Positions 1-12,217 are shown, numbered from the stretch's first letter. The stretch: DNA of 64,000 nucleotides from Ascaphus truei (GCA_036426205.1 CM071568.1:233682330-233746329); one strand, 5' to 3'. Program-made: numbers and translations. The notes: generated by a model not told the origin, from the letters alone.

Positions 1-398
1 TTATTACTGTGGTGATTGAACATGCCGTCCAAATATAATCAATACTGTGAGTACTTGTCCCCAGCAAAATCTGGTGGTAAAGTGTTCCATCAAATAGAAA
101 GAAGTTGTGACACAAGACAAACTGCAGAAGGTCTATCATGAACTTGTTGTGTTCAGTGTAACCGGAACCCCTTGTAGAGAGAAAATAACTGCATGCTTTA
201 ACACCATTGGAATGGATGATGCTAGAATAGAGAGATTCCACATCAAGTGTGGCAAACAGGGTTTGACTATCACAGTTTATTCCATCTAGTCTCAGTAAGG
301 TGTCTTTTGTATCCTTAATGTGGGATGGTAAATTGGTTACAAAAGGACGCATGATTTGATCCAAATAGACACTACAGTGTTCTGTGAGGTTGTTGTTG
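1..398 (-). mobile_element. Penelope-like element fragment, inverted arm
   Basis: Read on the minus strand from about 398 downward, this encodes the middle of a PLE reverse transcriptase. A conserved stretch reads LTEHCSVYLDQIMRPFVTN, then LPSHIKDTKDTLLRLDGI, then an RT motif A of the form LDVESLYSSI. Positions 71-328 are the reverse complement of 399-582 in the plus-strand copy, so the two PLE pieces are joined head to head. This arm keeps about 82 bp (203-285, holding motif A with its catalytic aspartate) that the plus arm has lost. The fragment is cut by the window edge. It is a dead relic: frame is lost after motif A. Confidence 0.8.
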
Positions 399-582
399 CC
401 ATCCCACATTAAGGATACAAAAGACACCTTACTGAGACTATGTGTTAAAGCATGCAGTTATTTTCTCTCTACAAGGGGTTCCGGTTACACTGAACACAAC
501 AAGTTCATGATAGACCTTCTGCAATTTGTCTTGTGTCACAACTTCTTTCTATTTCTATTTGATGGAACACTTTACCACCAGA
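71..582. repeat. Inverted repeat joining two PLE copies head to head
   Basis: Left arm 71-328 and right arm 399-582 are reverse complements at near identity, apart from an ~82-bp segment present only in the left arm and a 6-bp insertion in the right arm. The 70-bp spacer (329-398) continues the left, minus-strand PLE reading frame. Both PLE pieces therefore point outward from about 399. Confidence 0.85.
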
Positions 583-1560
583 CCCAGGGAACAGCGATGG
601 GCACCTCCTGTGCACCAACATATGCCAATCTGTACCTCGGCTGGTGGGAAGACCAACATGTGTTCAGTGACAGATTTACACAATATACGCAATACATTGA
701 TTTGTGGATTCGTTTCATAGACGACATACTATTGATCTGGCATGGTCCAGTTACCGCATTGGTTGAATTTGTGTCTCTATTGAATGTTAATGATTTGAAC
801 CTAAAATTGACCTTTGAATACAATGCAACAGAGATAACATTTCTGGACTTGAAAATAAGTAAGGACCTAGATGGCAATGTGCAAACCACAATCTTTAGAA
901 AAAAGACGGCTACAAACAGTCTTCTGGCGGCTACCAGCCACCATCCTCCATCTTTAGTCAAAAGTATCCCCATTGGGCAATATTTGCGACTACGCCGCAA
1001 TTGCTCTACATTAAGAGAATTTCATACACAGGCCCAGGACCTGAAAGAGCGGTTCTTAGACAGGGGATACCCAATGGCTACATTGAAAAACGCATATCAT
1101 CACGCTAGAGATAGTGATAGAGCACAGTTACTCGGTCCGAACATTAAACCACCTAACACGCAGGTTCGTTGCATTGGAACCTATAATTACAGGTGGCATG
1201 AGATCAAAAAGATCTTCATGAAATATTGGCACATCTTAAGATCTGATGATGACCTTGCTAAAATCCTAAAAGGTACTCCAAGCATCACTAGCAGAAGATC
1301 TGCCCATCTGCAGGATGGCCTTGTGCATAGTCATTTCAAACACCCTATATCATCAACTTGGTTAATACCACCACCAAAGGGCATGCACAAGTGTAAAAAC
1401 TGCAAAGCATGTCAATACATCAAACCTGCTAAGTTTTTCATGTCTCATGATAAATCTGCTACATTTGATATTAGACACCATCTAAGTTGCAAAAAAACAA
1501 CTGTCTTCTATGTTTTCAGATCTGGTTCTGTCATTCCAAAGGACTTAAGTGTGATCGGAT
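399..1560 (+). pseudogene. Penelope-like reverse transcriptase, motif A deleted and 3' end truncated
   Basis: The reading frame open from 384 to 1739 carries clear PLE RT blocks: the GTAMGTSCAPTYANLYLGWW block (residues about 71-90), the catalytic FIDDILLIW motif C (about 112-120), and LEFNATEITFLDLKISKDLD-like and LRLRRNCSTL blocks that PLEs share. The linker Cys motif CKNCKAC is also present near 1391. The GIY-YIG endonuclease should begin after the HLSCKKTTVFYVF stretch (about 1480-1515), but similarity fades there, so the C-terminal nuclease is missing or unrecognisable. The motif A segment with its catalytic Asp is deleted at about 438-440 relative to the inverted arm. The protein would be inactive even though the frame is open. 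The true 5' start of this copy is the inversion junction near 399, not the Met at 384. Confidence 0.85.
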
Positions 1561-3170
1561 TTTGGACTCCATCTTGCCCACCACCAAGATTTTGGGACTT
1601 CATATATCTTGTCAGGTTTATATACCCGATAGTGCGCCAAGGATTTATCTGTTTTGTTTATTGTTTGTTAATTGTATTCTGTGTATTTCTTGCTACTGTT
1701 GTACATACCTTGTGGATAGGTTTGTTTACCATTCCTTAGGCAGCCATTTCCCAGTCTGCCAAGTCAGCCTGTGGTAATTCCCATATTGGGATGTCTTGAA
1801 TAGGAGATTCCAACACATTTTTAGAGCACTTATTTATCACTATAGTGTATTTGTAAGTTAGGTTAATAGGTTGAGCGCTTAGTATATGTTTAGTTAATTT
1901 TGCTATCACTGTACAGTATAGTGTTTCATATTTTGAGATAACAAATATGCTCATGAAATCAAAATCATATTGGGTCCTAGAATGTGTAAAAAAAAGTCAG
2001 CATGACAAAGAAAATGGAATAGGTAATTGATATAATTAGTTATTTGCACCCTATGGTCCCATTTTAAGAAAGTGTTTCCGTCACCAATAACATGAAATAA
2101 TAATTTGTTAGCAATAAGTGAAATAGCATACATGTTTTGCTTACGTTTACACAAAGCATGCAAACCGTTCTGTGTAAATATGTGGTTTGTAGCTTCTTCA
2201 TAGCTAATATGCAACCTGCAATATGTAATAATTATATATACATGCATTCTCCATATTTTGACAAATAATATAGCTCAATGTATGATTTGATAACTTCATT
2301 AGCTATAGAAGTATTAAAGCCTCCTAAAAATTGCATTATTATCCAAAGAGAGTCCGTTCCTAGTGATGTGCATTACTATTCCATGATGCCTCATACATAC
2401 ATTCATATTTCTTAATAAAAAATTAAGTTAATAAAATGGGGGGTTTAAAAAGGCAACTATTTGGGCCATGTGTCGTTGAATGAGGCCACCGGTCATTTAA
2501 TGAGAAAATCAGGCATGCCATGTATTCCTAATTATGTAGAGGTTAAAATGTTTTCAGTAATGAACATCAGGAGTTAGCCAGTACTGTAGAAATGCAGAAA
2601 TTACTATAAAATAGTTAATTAGGCATAATAGTTAATTAAGTCCAGCTCAGTAGAGCTGAAATAGGCTGTGTGGCTTGTAATGATGCAATTCTGCATCTAT
2701 TAAGGCTATCACGCCAACCTTGAGATGGCGAGAACAAATCTGCAAATTATTTGAAGTGGTTTTGCCTTTTATTAGTTAATGGCGCTTCTAGAATTGCTCG
2801 GATTTGCAAATTTGAGATTGCTTCTAAAAAAGATTTTCATGCACAATTTAGACATGCGCGAAGAACTTTTAGAATATGGGAACTTCATATCTGAGCAAAA
2901 AAGTGCTCTTTACGAACCGATATGCACTTCTCACAGCTACTAGAATATCACCTATAGGCCCAGATACATCAAGCTGTGGTACCTAAACATGCTGTATTAT
3001 CGCCAATAAAAGTGCCTTATTTTTATTATGTGATACATTGTTGCACCACCAAAAATAAAGCACTTTTTATCAGATCATATAAAAATATTGGATCCGATAA
3101 AAAAAAAAAAGCCAAATATCACTTTTTTGGTAAAAATGGCTATTCATCACATTCCGATATTCTACCCCAG
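1561..3170. other. No recognised gene or element (AT-rich)
   Basis: I see no protein-like frame, terminal inverted repeat or target duplication here. Short open frames lack codon structure. Confidence 0.5.
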
Positions 3171-3215
3171 AGTCCCGGGGAGTTAGTTGTTCTGGGTGAA
3201 ATAGTTCATACAACA

Positions 3216-3560
3216 TGTTCATATAGTGTTTTGGGGCATCCCCAGAGGCTCCTTGGGCCAACGTGGATAATTTTCGGACAAAAGCATAATTGCTCTTCAG
3301 CTCCTTCGTATCCAAAGTGTTCTCAGAGGTATATTAGTATTTTATCTGGTAGTGTTAGGACTGGCGAACAGGGTCTGCCTTGTCGTGGCTCACAAGCTTA
3401 CAATGCTTTGGCCAAAGGGTTAAACTAAATGACCCTTTTCAAGAGAATATATAAGTATTTGACTGTGTATTTTTGTCATGTTGGATGTAGCATTGGGCTT
3501 CTCTGTTGTCTGTTGTATACATATGCCACGCTCAATAGCACTCCTTTTTGACACATATAA

Positions 3561-3612
<52 letters not shown>

Positions 3613-3870
3613 AGAGCTTGCTGGGGTTATGTGTTTTGTTAACATGTTCATATAGTGTTTTGGGGCATCCCTAGAGGCTCCTTGGGCCAACGTGGATAAT
3701 TTTCGGACAAAAGCATAACGGCTCTTCAGCTCCTCCGTATCCAAAGTGTTCTCAGGAAGCTCAGGCCTCTTTTGTTTGGGCCGTAGATAGGATACTTTAC
3801 ACTGATCACACTTGGAGAGTAACCGTAACTCGCATCCTGGGCATTCGCACAGGGGACAGACCCCTAGCCG
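3216..3870 (-). pseudogene. Duplicated unidentified ORF fragment (Cys-rich then ELKSRYAFVRKL)
   Basis: A ~115-bp block occurs twice in direct orientation, at 3216-3331 and 3639-3755, with about four mismatches. On the minus strand both copies encode a stretch beginning ENTLDTEELKSRYAF and ending APKHYMNM. In the second copy the frame continues upstream to about 3870 with a cysteine pattern (CPLCECPGCELR, then CDQCK) suggesting a zinc-binding segment. The first copy continues downstream instead with about 30 further residues, through an Asp-Ser-Gly-Val-Glu stretch. The flanks differ on both sides of the shared block, so this is a duplicated exon-sized piece or two copies of one repeat. I do not recognise the family. 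No start codon or full gene is visible. Confidence 0.45.
3561..3611. repeat. (TAGA)n microsatellite
   Basis: About 12 uninterrupted TAGA units. They lie between the two copies of the duplicated ORF fragment. Confidence 0.97.
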
Positions 3871-3879
3871 AAGGGTCTC

Positions 3880-4620
3880 CCCTTCACCCGGTAGTACTAG
3901 TACCCTGCCAGTGAGCTCTTAGTTGGTTCCTGGCTGGGTGGCCATAATATAATATAGTGACGTTGAGCAGCTCCACACGCGTCTATACTGCACCAATGCT
4001 GCACGTGCGTCTGAGCTCCCCGTTTTTCACATCCGGTCAGGTCAGCGCTAGCCATGCCCTATTTCCTCCCCCTGGTGGATCAAGGCATCCCATGCAGGAG
4101 GGAGAAAGAGGCGCGGTCTCTGCGTTTTGTGTCAAACCCAGAGGATTGCTGCAAGAAGAGCTTGCAACTCTTTTGCACACTGACACGAGGTTCCCCCTTG
4201 TCGTCGGTAACCGCCATTTTGCAATGGCAATGAACAGAATGTGGCTCCCTTTGGCGGGGACTAATTGCAGTCAGCCGGGAGTATAAAATAACAGGGACGG
4301 CTTTAATTTTTAACACAACAGGGGTAGTTGTCCCACTCCCCTAAGGGGAGGGATGGAAGGTGGTCAGAGCCATGACTCCACACTCCCTGGAACTCTCTAC
4401 AGGGGAGAGAACTGACTTAAATTTGACTGTGCAGCCCCTTTTGTACCCTGGGGGAGGGTCCAAGGTGTGAGCCCCTGAGTGGGTAGTACACAGACCTTAG
4501 CCCACCCCCCTATCACTCAAGGGACCTGCTTACTGCAGGGGAACATCCAGAATAATCCTAACACTACCTGCACGGGTACCAGGGCTAATGTGTTGGGCAG
4601 GGCAGATTAGTAGACAAAAA
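3880..4620. repeat. GC-richer block, possibly LTR-like, unresolved ends
   Basis: Composition rises sharply against AT-rich flanks. Phrases such as CACTCCCCTAAGGGGAGGGA (4336-4355) resemble the block at 55,840-55,860, so this is probably a member of a dispersed family. I could not find ends or a target duplication. Confidence 0.3.
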
Positions 4621-5980
4621 TAATACATGGCTACATACCATTAACACTAACGGCGTTAAAGTTACCAGAAAGCAATTTTAGCAATGCGACAGGCCATAAT
4701 TCAACTTTTGGCAGCTTTGAGGATCCCCGTTAGTACACATTACCAATGTGTTAACTTCAGTTAGTGCAATGTTAAGTAAATAACAGAGTTCTGTGGATCT
4801 AGGTCTTAGTACAGTAGGTGGAGTAAAATAGAACAGTACCAAATGTTAAGGGAAATACTTCACACACTTGAAAGTTTATACCTTTAACACTAAGCTACTT
4901 TTTCAGCGCAAGATAAAATAGGAGAATTGATGCTTGAAAAAAGTCTAGCCCTGCCTCTGCTTATTTTAGTAAATGTAATATTGCTCATGTTATATGATTT
5001 GGTTTTTAGTACATATAAGACAAAATAATGACTTGGATACCCTCACTTGTTGAACCCTGTAGTAAAATCTAACAAGTTAAGGATGATACCTACCTCTAGC
5101 AGCATTGTATTCATAAAGCAATAATCAAAATGAGCAAAGCTCTTATTGCTTGCAAAATACCTTAATAGGATACTGTACAGTAGCTCCATCGCATTGGTTT
5201 TTAAATACTATAATTAATTGTTGTGCGTATTGATTGCTCAATCATTAATTATCTAAGATTAAATACTTGGGAAAGGCTCACAGAAATAAAAAAAAAGTGA
5301 AAGACCCTACAGTGCAAAATAAGTCAATAGATAATAATCTAGAGATCATTGGGGTGTTCAACATGGCTCAATGGTAAAATAAAATAATATAAAAATACAA
5401 ATATAGAAATGTAACCCGGTGCGTGTATACATAAATTAGGTGAATAACCAATATGATTTATAGTCCATTAAAGGATATGAGTGACTGATGTGAGTAAAGT
5501 CCTTTTCTTCCAAACTTGAGTGGTTAACAGATGGGAGATGGACTCAATGGTAAATTACACTATACAGATGTAGCCAGATTAACTGGTTGCATGGTCAGAA
5601 GCACACACAGTCCTGTGACAATGCCAAATCCGAGGTCACATTGAAAGCATAAACCCTCTTGGTGCCGTCGTGGCAGCCACCTTCCTTTATGCCTCAGCAT
5701 TTCAGTGGGTTAGAAGTTGCCACGCAAACATTATGTGATATATAATGAATGTTGCCACAGAAACCAAGAGGGACCCTCAGTCCTGATAAATTAACCAATT
5801 AATTTATAATGGTTACCAGCACTCAACTATAACTTTTAGGAGACCCAGAAGATAGTTTCCAAATAAGACATTTTTACATACACCAATAATTTTGAGAAAC
5901 GCTGTTACAGTATATGCAAATTGAGCTATTGAAAACAACTATGGTACAAATTGCACAAATCTGAAAGACAAGTATCAATT
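4621..5980. other. No recognised gene or element
   Basis: AT-rich sequence without protein-like frames or clear repeat ends. Confidence 0.45.
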
Positions 5981-5989
5981 CTTATCTAC

Positions 5990-7330
5990 AACTCTCATAG
6001 ATATTTTGCATGTAATAGGAGGACAATTCACAGAGATCAAGCACCAGATAAGACACAGAGATCAAATTAAAGGTGTTTATTCTCTCAGGAGCCAACAGAC
6101 CCAGCATAATATCACTTAACAGAGATATACTAATAAAAAAACCAGCGGAATAAAGGGGTATTCCTAGAGGTCCCAGGTGCCATGCGCCACCGGAATGGCT
6201 TACCTGGTTTAACTTCCACTCCAATGGGGGTCTGGATTCTCCAGGCAGTGCTGGATGCAAGTTCCAACCAAACAGTTTTGAATCTCCCGCTTTGGAGCGG
6301 CACATAGCCTCGTCTCTGCCGTCTCTAGCACAACCTCAGAACACACCTGTCACGCTGCGCTCACAACAAACAGGACTAAGACCGCTGAGGCTGAGGTGGG
6401 GATGGAAAGACACCGACCCACAACCACGCAGTCTGGTCTGGAATGTGTAGTCCAAGTCGTATAGCGTAGTAGGGTTGGAGAGGTCAGGGTATTCAGGGTA
6501 CTTGCCATGGTTCAGTGTTGGAGAGTGGAGAATGGTAGATATCCGCTAGCCAAGGTCCAGGGTTTGCGAAGGTAGAATGGTCAAGAGACAAAGCCGGGGT
6601 CAAGCATTGGAGAGCGTGGGAATCCGTAGAGCAGCCAAAGGTCAGGACAGGAGAAAACAGACAGGTCAAAGGCAAGCAGGGTACAAGGAACAACGAAACA
6701 GCAGCAGTGAGCACAATGCATAAACAGGAGTTTATGCTCAGCAGGGAAGGAAAGACAGGAGTAGGTATATATGGGAGAAGGATCCAATTACCATTCAGGG
6801 GTGTGATCTGATACTCCAATAGCACCAGGCAGGTAAGTAGCTGAAACAGCATTCAGGTGAGGCATTCCTGGGTTCTCCCTTGATTGGGTGCCGGGCGACC
6901 CGCGTGCGTATGTGATGCGCGGCGCAGAGCGCCGATGTTACGCGGGCTCACGGCTGAGATTCCTCCATGTGGAAGACACCGACGGCAACCCGCAGAATGT
7001 GTGCGCACCGGCTTGGCAGTGCGCGGGTGAGTGGCTCTGCCATGTGACGCGTCAGCTGGGTGGGATCCGGCGGCGGCTGCGGCGGCGCTTACAACACCCC
7101 ACAGTCCTTCTGCATTTTTTATTTATTTATTTCTGCATGCCAGCTCTGATCACTTCTCTGGAGCTCAGATCGGCTCTCCCTTTCATAGTTTCCCTGTCTA
7201 CATACTGTAGGAAATTATGGATTACAGGGCAGCGACCAATCACAGTGCGGTTGCTGTGTATCGGACCAATCACAAAGCAATTTGTTCCTAATGGCCCTTC
7301 TCAATGCTATTTCATTGATACAATTAAGCT
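5990..7330. repeat. Dispersed repeat (family shared with 17.43-17.96 kb), interrupted by a solo LTR
   Basis: The segments 5990-6342 and 7099-7330 resemble 17,432-17,700 and 17,790-17,960 in the same order. Shared phrases are ATCAAGCACCA..AGACACAGA, GGAGCTCAGAT and GACCAATCACAGTG. In this copy the two halves are separated by the LTR at 6348-7093. The second locus lacks that LTR and so approximates the uninterrupted state. Confidence 0.55.
6348..7093 (-). mobile_element. Solo LTR, probably Ty3/gypsy-type
   Basis: This 746-bp block begins TGTCACGCTGCG and ends GGCGCTTACA, so it has TG...CA ends. It is flanked by the perfect 5-bp duplication ACACC at 6343-6347 and 7094-7098. No internal gag-pol is present, so it is a solo LTR left by recombination. 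Orientation is inferred from a related LTR-like tract on the plus strand at about 54,640-55,155, which ends with the same GAGC.CAGCGTGACA phrase. The assignment to gypsy is inference. Confidence 0.75.
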
Positions 7331-7379
7331 TTAGAGAATCCGTTTATTGCCCATTACCTTCCTTATATTTTTAATCTTG

Positions 7380-8225
7380 TTTTATTATCATTATCTGTGC
7401 ATCCTGCTCACTGAAACGTGTCGGTTTATATTTTTCTTCCCTTGTCTGAGTTCTGCTGATTGAGCGGCAGTGTTACAGGGAGCTTTTCTGGATTGTTGTT
7501 TACCTACCGCGCATCAATTCAACAGTAAGCATGAAGACTCTACATTGTTGATTTCGACATTATCAGCTTCCATCATTAGTTTGCTAAGTTTCTACCTCTG
7601 ACATCAGATGCAACAGGCTATATCAACTCAGTGCTGAGACCCTTACTTCAGTACAGGCTGGGACTCAATTGAGCTGCGACAGAGCTGTTTGGAGCATTGG
7701 ATCAGACTAATAGCTGGATTTTACTGCTTTTACGATTTTGCTGTACTATAAGAAAGCTTAATGTTTATATTTAAGGGAAGTACAGTACTATTGCTTTCAA
7801 CTCATGCAAATGGGCCTGAAGAAGGGTTAGTCCTCAAAATGTTGCCCCCCTTACCTATGCTTTTTAAAATATTATATATTTTCTGTTTTTTTTTCTGTTT
7901 TAGCTGTCTCCTTTTTTGCTTTTAGGTATTTTTGAGTTGATACCTTTTTTGTGCTTTTTGCTCTATAACAGTTCCATTTAGCTCGTATTTGAGCTTCTTT
8001 TCGCAGCTATCTTACGATACTAGTGCGTTTTGCCAGTCCTGTTTTGTTGTGTGTGCAGAACAAATATACAAGAGATGTGGATAAGTATGGCTACCTTATG
8101 GGTCTCTTACAAATTATTGTTGAGTGCCATTAACCATTATAAAAAAATGATAATTTCTAAGTGTACATTTTTCTTCATAAAAGCTTTCCAAGATTTGTCA
8201 AACTTTGAGTATCTTTACTAAGAAA
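7380..8225 (+). mobile_element. Degenerate hammerhead-bearing region, probably a PLE terminal-repeat relic
   Basis: The block carries the decayed hammerhead at 7812-7847 on the plus strand. No PLE protein sequence is visible. The limits are approximate and based only on the ribozyme relic and the absence of other features. Confidence 0.35.
7812..7847 (+). ncRNA. Hammerhead ribozyme relic (GAAA mutated)
   Basis: Order on the plus strand: stem I strand GGGC (7812-7815), core CTGAAGA (7816-7822), a short stem II hairpin in AGGGTTAGTCCT (7823-7834), CAAA where GAAA is expected (7835-7838), then stem I partner GCCC (7844-7847). The stem I pairing is perfect over 4 bp. The G-to-C change in the conserved GAAA would abolish or cripple cleavage. 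Confidence 0.5.
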
Positions 8226-8574
8226 AATAGAAATCAGACATTTTTGCAACACATATTTAAAATCCTTATAGTACTTGTATAATAATCTACCCTGAACTAT
8301 ATGAATGACCCCTAAAGCATAAACTATTATTTACTGTAGTTTATTTGGAAATTAAAAAGTGGTGGATGACTCCTTCCGCTAATAGGACACCCGGGAGAAA
8401 GGTAAGAAGATCTGGAGAAATTGCTTTTTAAAGGGGCAGTATATTTCATTACCAAAATGAAGTAATATTAGTGTCATGTCCAATAGGTTACATGTCATTG
8501 ACACCGATTGTAAACAAACGAGACAAATCTAAGAATTTTCAAATACTGTATATTGTTTTACCTTTTCTTGTATG

Positions 8575-9803
8575 TGTGTGCAGCCCTTGTACCCCTGGGG
8601 TACGGTATCTACTGATGCTGCTGTCACCTGTGAGGCTAACAAGAGGCCTGAGCCTCCGCCACTGGGAGCCTGGGGTATACTTACACTGAGTGCAGCGCCT
8701 CCACTGAAGAGGGATCCCAACTTGGTGGGAGTGTTCCCTTATCAGAACCAACATATGCAGTAACCACACGCAGTTGGATAAAACAGTATTTACTTAGCAT
8801 AATAATAATAACCTCTGTATAACGTTTCCTACATAAACAGCATGACATTCCCCTGCATGAATATCATCACATCACCCCACACATGTAAATGGTTGCACTA
8901 CTTTAGTGTCAGTCTTTATGTCACCCTAGTCCTTGGTGTACCAATGTGCCAGGTCACTTAACCTCTTAGTGTCCACCAGCTATAGATTGGAGTGTGTGTG
9001 AGGGACAGCGCTTCCCTGTGTTGGGGCCCGTTGGTGCACTTTAATATAATACCTTCCTGGTTATGGTCCTAACCAGGCGAATCCTTGAGGAGTCTGCAAT
9101 ACCGCAACGTGATCCCACGTAGCACTGCACTGCTCTCTGCAGAAATGAATGCACACGCTGACTCCACAGGGGAGGGATTCCCAGCCGGATTATCCCTTTG
9201 CAAACAGTCTCTGTTATGCAATCAGAGTCTCTTCCTGCTACACACTGTGCTGACAGTCAGACTCTGTCCTGCAACCTTTTTCTCACTAGAAGTACAATGA
9301 AGGGTTCCTTGTCTTAAGGCAGTTCCCTACATAATACAGTTACTTCTCTACAGTGACTCAGGGAATTAACTGGGCCCTGGGGTTTAACATTCTGGCCTAA
9401 TCCTTGGAGCACTGCTCTTTGGATTTAACCTGCAGCTTCAGGCTCCTGGTCTTCACTGACTGCTTGCTGTTCCAGCATGCATTAGTCTTTCCTGCTATTC
9501 AGCAGAATCCTGCAGCCCTACTGGCTCCCTGGTGTCAGGTGGTGTCACTGCCCCTGAGCATCATGGGGATTGTAGTTCTATCTGCAGCCTTTAACATAGG
9601 GAGCCTCATGCTCTCCCTCTAATGACTGCTGCTGAGTTGCCCTGCTCATGCGCAACCTCGCTGCACGTGCATACACCAACATGGCGGCGCCCTGCGGAGG
9701 GAACCGCCTGCGACTCAGTCACCCTGCCGCACATCCCTGATGGTAAGGAGAGGGGGGGGGAACCGGGAGCACGGGGGGGGGAACCGGAGGGTACCTGGCT
9801 ACA
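8575..9803. mobile_element. Candidate solo LTR (1.2 kb)
   Basis: The block starts TGTGTGCAGCCC and ends GTACCTGGCTACA, flanked by TATG on both sides (8571-8574 and 9804-9807), which fits a 4-bp target duplication. It shares the phrase GTGCAGCGCCTCCAC with the LTR-like block at 48.4-49.2 kb. The 4-bp duplication is short, and the right copy also belongs to the adjacent SINE-like sequence, so the ends could be wrong. No coding region is visible inside. Confidence 0.4.
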
Positions 9804-10420
9804 TATGTATATCTTTATTTCTATAGTGCCATCGAGGTACATAGCACTTTATAGCAGTAAAACACATGACATAATAAGAGACATAGGGGCTTATGCAGAG
9901 AGCATAGATAATGAAATAGCGCCATCTTCTGGCGAAAAAATTGCCAGAAATCCTGAAACTCGGAAGAAAATGGCGCGATTTTTAAAAGTGCCCTGAAAAT
10001 TTTTCTGAGGTTTAAAACTCGGCAAACTCGTGGCGAGTACCTGGAACGCGCCATGCTATTTTAGCGTGCAATGCAAGAAGGACCGAAGCGCTGGAACGCG
10101 CCATTCTGCCCTTTACTTTGGCGTGTTCCAGGTAGCCAGGAAAACTTGGCTATTTTACTACCATCTGCTAAAAGAAGGTAACGGCGCTTTCTGCATACGG
10201 CCATAATATATCCCAAATTTGTGGATATTTCATTGCCGTTTTCCCTGTTAATCTCGATCCTCTCTGCATAAGCCCCATAATAGGAATAAGCACTTCAGAC
10301 TGTACATAAAAGTAACCTTAGGAAAAAGCATCTGTGCCCCAAAGAGCTTCAAATCTTAGTGCTAAGTAGGGAGAACTTACAGACACAGTAGGAGGGTGTT
10401 ATGGTAAATGTGACCAGAAG
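9804..10420 (-). repeat. SINE/LINE-tail-like copy, interrupted by a small DNA element
   Basis: The segments 9804-9885 and 10,277-10,420 match the second copy at 18,898-19,019 plus 20,466-20,628 in order. The left edge, ATCTTTATTTCTATAGTGCC, is the complement of the GGCGCTATA.AAATAAAG 3' tail common to amphibian L2/CR1-type LINEs and their SINEs, so the copy lies on the minus strand. Confidence 0.6.
9886..10276. mobile_element. Non-autonomous DNA transposon (MITE), Harbinger-like termini
   Basis: A 391-bp element with ~16-bp terminal inverted repeats GGGGCTTATGCAGAGA and TCTCTGCATAAGCCCC. It is flanked by ATA on both sides (9883-9885 and 10,277-10,279), consistent with a 3-bp target duplication. 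It encodes no transposase. Its ends resemble those of the 4.4-kb element at 57,516-61,926 (GGGGGTCATGCA...), so the two may use the same transposase family. PIF/Harbinger is a guess from the 3-bp duplication and G-rich ends. Confidence 0.75.
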
Positions 10421-11660
10421 TTGTTTTTTCACCTTTATAAAACTCAAAGAACACTGCCAAATAGGTATTTTGGGAATTGTTAAATAATCCCAAATAAGTA
10501 GCTGTGAAATATATTTTTCCAAGAAACTGATAGTGTACTCCTTAAATATATTATAAAATGCCTTTTTTATATAGATAAGAATGTCATTGGGGAAGGAAAC
10601 CCCAAAACATGACTGCTTACAACCTTCCCCATGGTAAATCTTGGGCTTGGTAGGAATCCATATTTCAGCAAAACAATTAATAAATCAACCAGCATTGATT
10701 GCTTCTTTAGCCCCTTCCTTTCTTGCTGATTTTCATGGAAAATCAACTGAATTACTTTCTCTTTGGTTAATCGATTTTACATTACTTAACTACTTGAATA
10801 GAATGAAAAAAAAACTTTAAGATATATTTCACAATTTTTTTGACTGAATTGATATATTCCCTTTAATTACCATAATCTAAAATTAAACAAATGTACAATT
10901 GGCACATCAGAAACCAAACAGACCGAGCTCTATATCTTTAAGGTTGTTTCCATGTAAAAATAAAATTGGCTGTTTATTTCTTTATTTAGTTCCTGTCTAA
11001 AAAAATCTGTTGCATTTACAGTAGACTTTGCTGTGATAAGTTTGGGAATACAGTCAGCAGTTTTGACTTTCAGCAGCCTTCGGCTTCTTATTCTGCTTGA
11101 GAGAATGATATAAATCAGCAAATAAGGATTTGTCTGTCCTTATTGTTTGGAAGCATATGGTTAAATTTGCCCAGTCAGCAATGATGCATTATTTCTAATT
11201 GAATTGCAGTTGACTATGCTCTAGGGGTTCAGAATGATCTGTTTTAATGATGAGCCAATTGCTGTACAGTACTTGGCAAATTATTCTACAGTATAATCAT
11301 GGTAAACTTTAGCACAATTTTTTTGCTATTAACAAAAAATGTTATCCCTATTTTATGGCTCTACCAGTGAGCAAATAATTAAATTAATATTTTGATAGAT
11401 ACCAATGTATTTTATGCAAAGGTTTCATGCACAAAGTAAAAGCATTCAAGCATAAAGCACTGATAAATTAATTCAGATATGAACACTTTTTTAGTACTAT
11501 TACATGCAGAATTATGATTAATTTAGTCAACATTAATCTTTGTGCGGATTGGTGGTGAACTGTGGCCCGGGGCATTTACCTGCCGAGCCTCGTCCATCAG
11601 CATCATTTGACATCACATGACATCCCATTGCTATGACAACTCGGCATGGTATAATTAAAT
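10421..11660. other. No recognised gene or element (AT-rich)
   Basis: No long protein-like frame, terminal repeats or target duplications seen. The 63-residue minus-strand frame at 10,930-11,121 has no recognisable domain. Confidence 0.45.
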
Positions 11661-11665
11661 AGATA

Positions 11666-12010
11666 CAGTAGAGGCAACGCTTATTCTAACATTTGCCTTA
11701 AACTAGCCGGGTTACATTCTGGGTATGTGCTGGGTATGTGCTGGGTATGTTCTGGGCTAGTTTGAGGCACATTTAAGGCATTTCTGCATTGACTAACGAC
11801 CCATAGGATTAACACAGCAGGGATCCCTGGCAGTCCAATTCAGTTTGAATGGGACTGCCAGGGACCCCTGCTGTTAATCTGATAGGCCATTAATCAATGC
11901 AAAAATGCTGGGGCTAGTTTAAGGAAATGTATTCAGAATGTACCTGGGTGTACCTGGGTCTTTTGGGGAATTGCCACTGGTTTTTGTTAGAATAATCGCT
12001 GCCTCTACTG
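11666..12010. mobile_element. Palindromic MITE with TA flanks, Tc1/mariner-like
   Basis: This 345-bp element starts CAGTAGAGGCAACG and ends CGCTGCCTCTACTG, giving ~26-bp imperfect terminal inverted repeats that extend through TTATTCTAAC. TA flanks both ends (11,664-11,665 and 12,011-12,012). A second internal palindrome at about 11,812-11,882 pairs TAACA.CAGCAGGG.TCCCTGGCAGTCC with its complement. There is no transposase. Tc1/mariner is inferred only from the TA flank and the CAGT ends. Confidence 0.7.
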
Positions 12011-12217
12011 TAAGTAGGAATCAAGAACATGCAACTTGGGATGCCCCTAATACAAGGAGACATGAATAAAAAGAGATGAAAGCATGGGTGCTACAGGCAG
12101 GAAACCAAGTGAGGGTACTGGCGTAAATAGCCAATGGGGAAAGCCGTGCACACCAGAAAAAGATGCAAAAAGGTTAATGCAAAGAAGTCATTTAATGACT
12201 AAAATAGTAACAGAGAT

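Noticed and set aside
572..1000. Minus-strand 142-codon frame
   Set aside because: It is the antisense shadow of the PLE reverse transcriptase on the plus strand.
3561..3611. CRISPR-like or other functional array in the short repeats
   Set aside because: Simple tandem microsatellite with no spacers; the genome is eukaryotic.
3639..3755. NPY/PYY-family peptide gene, suggested by EELKSRYAFVRKL
   Set aside because: Only a loose resemblance; there is no signal peptide, no C-terminal RY-amide with cleavage site, and the rest does not align.
7428..7450. CACTGAAACGTGTCGG as another hammerhead 3' half
   Set aside because: No CTGANGA or stem II lies upstream at a workable distance.
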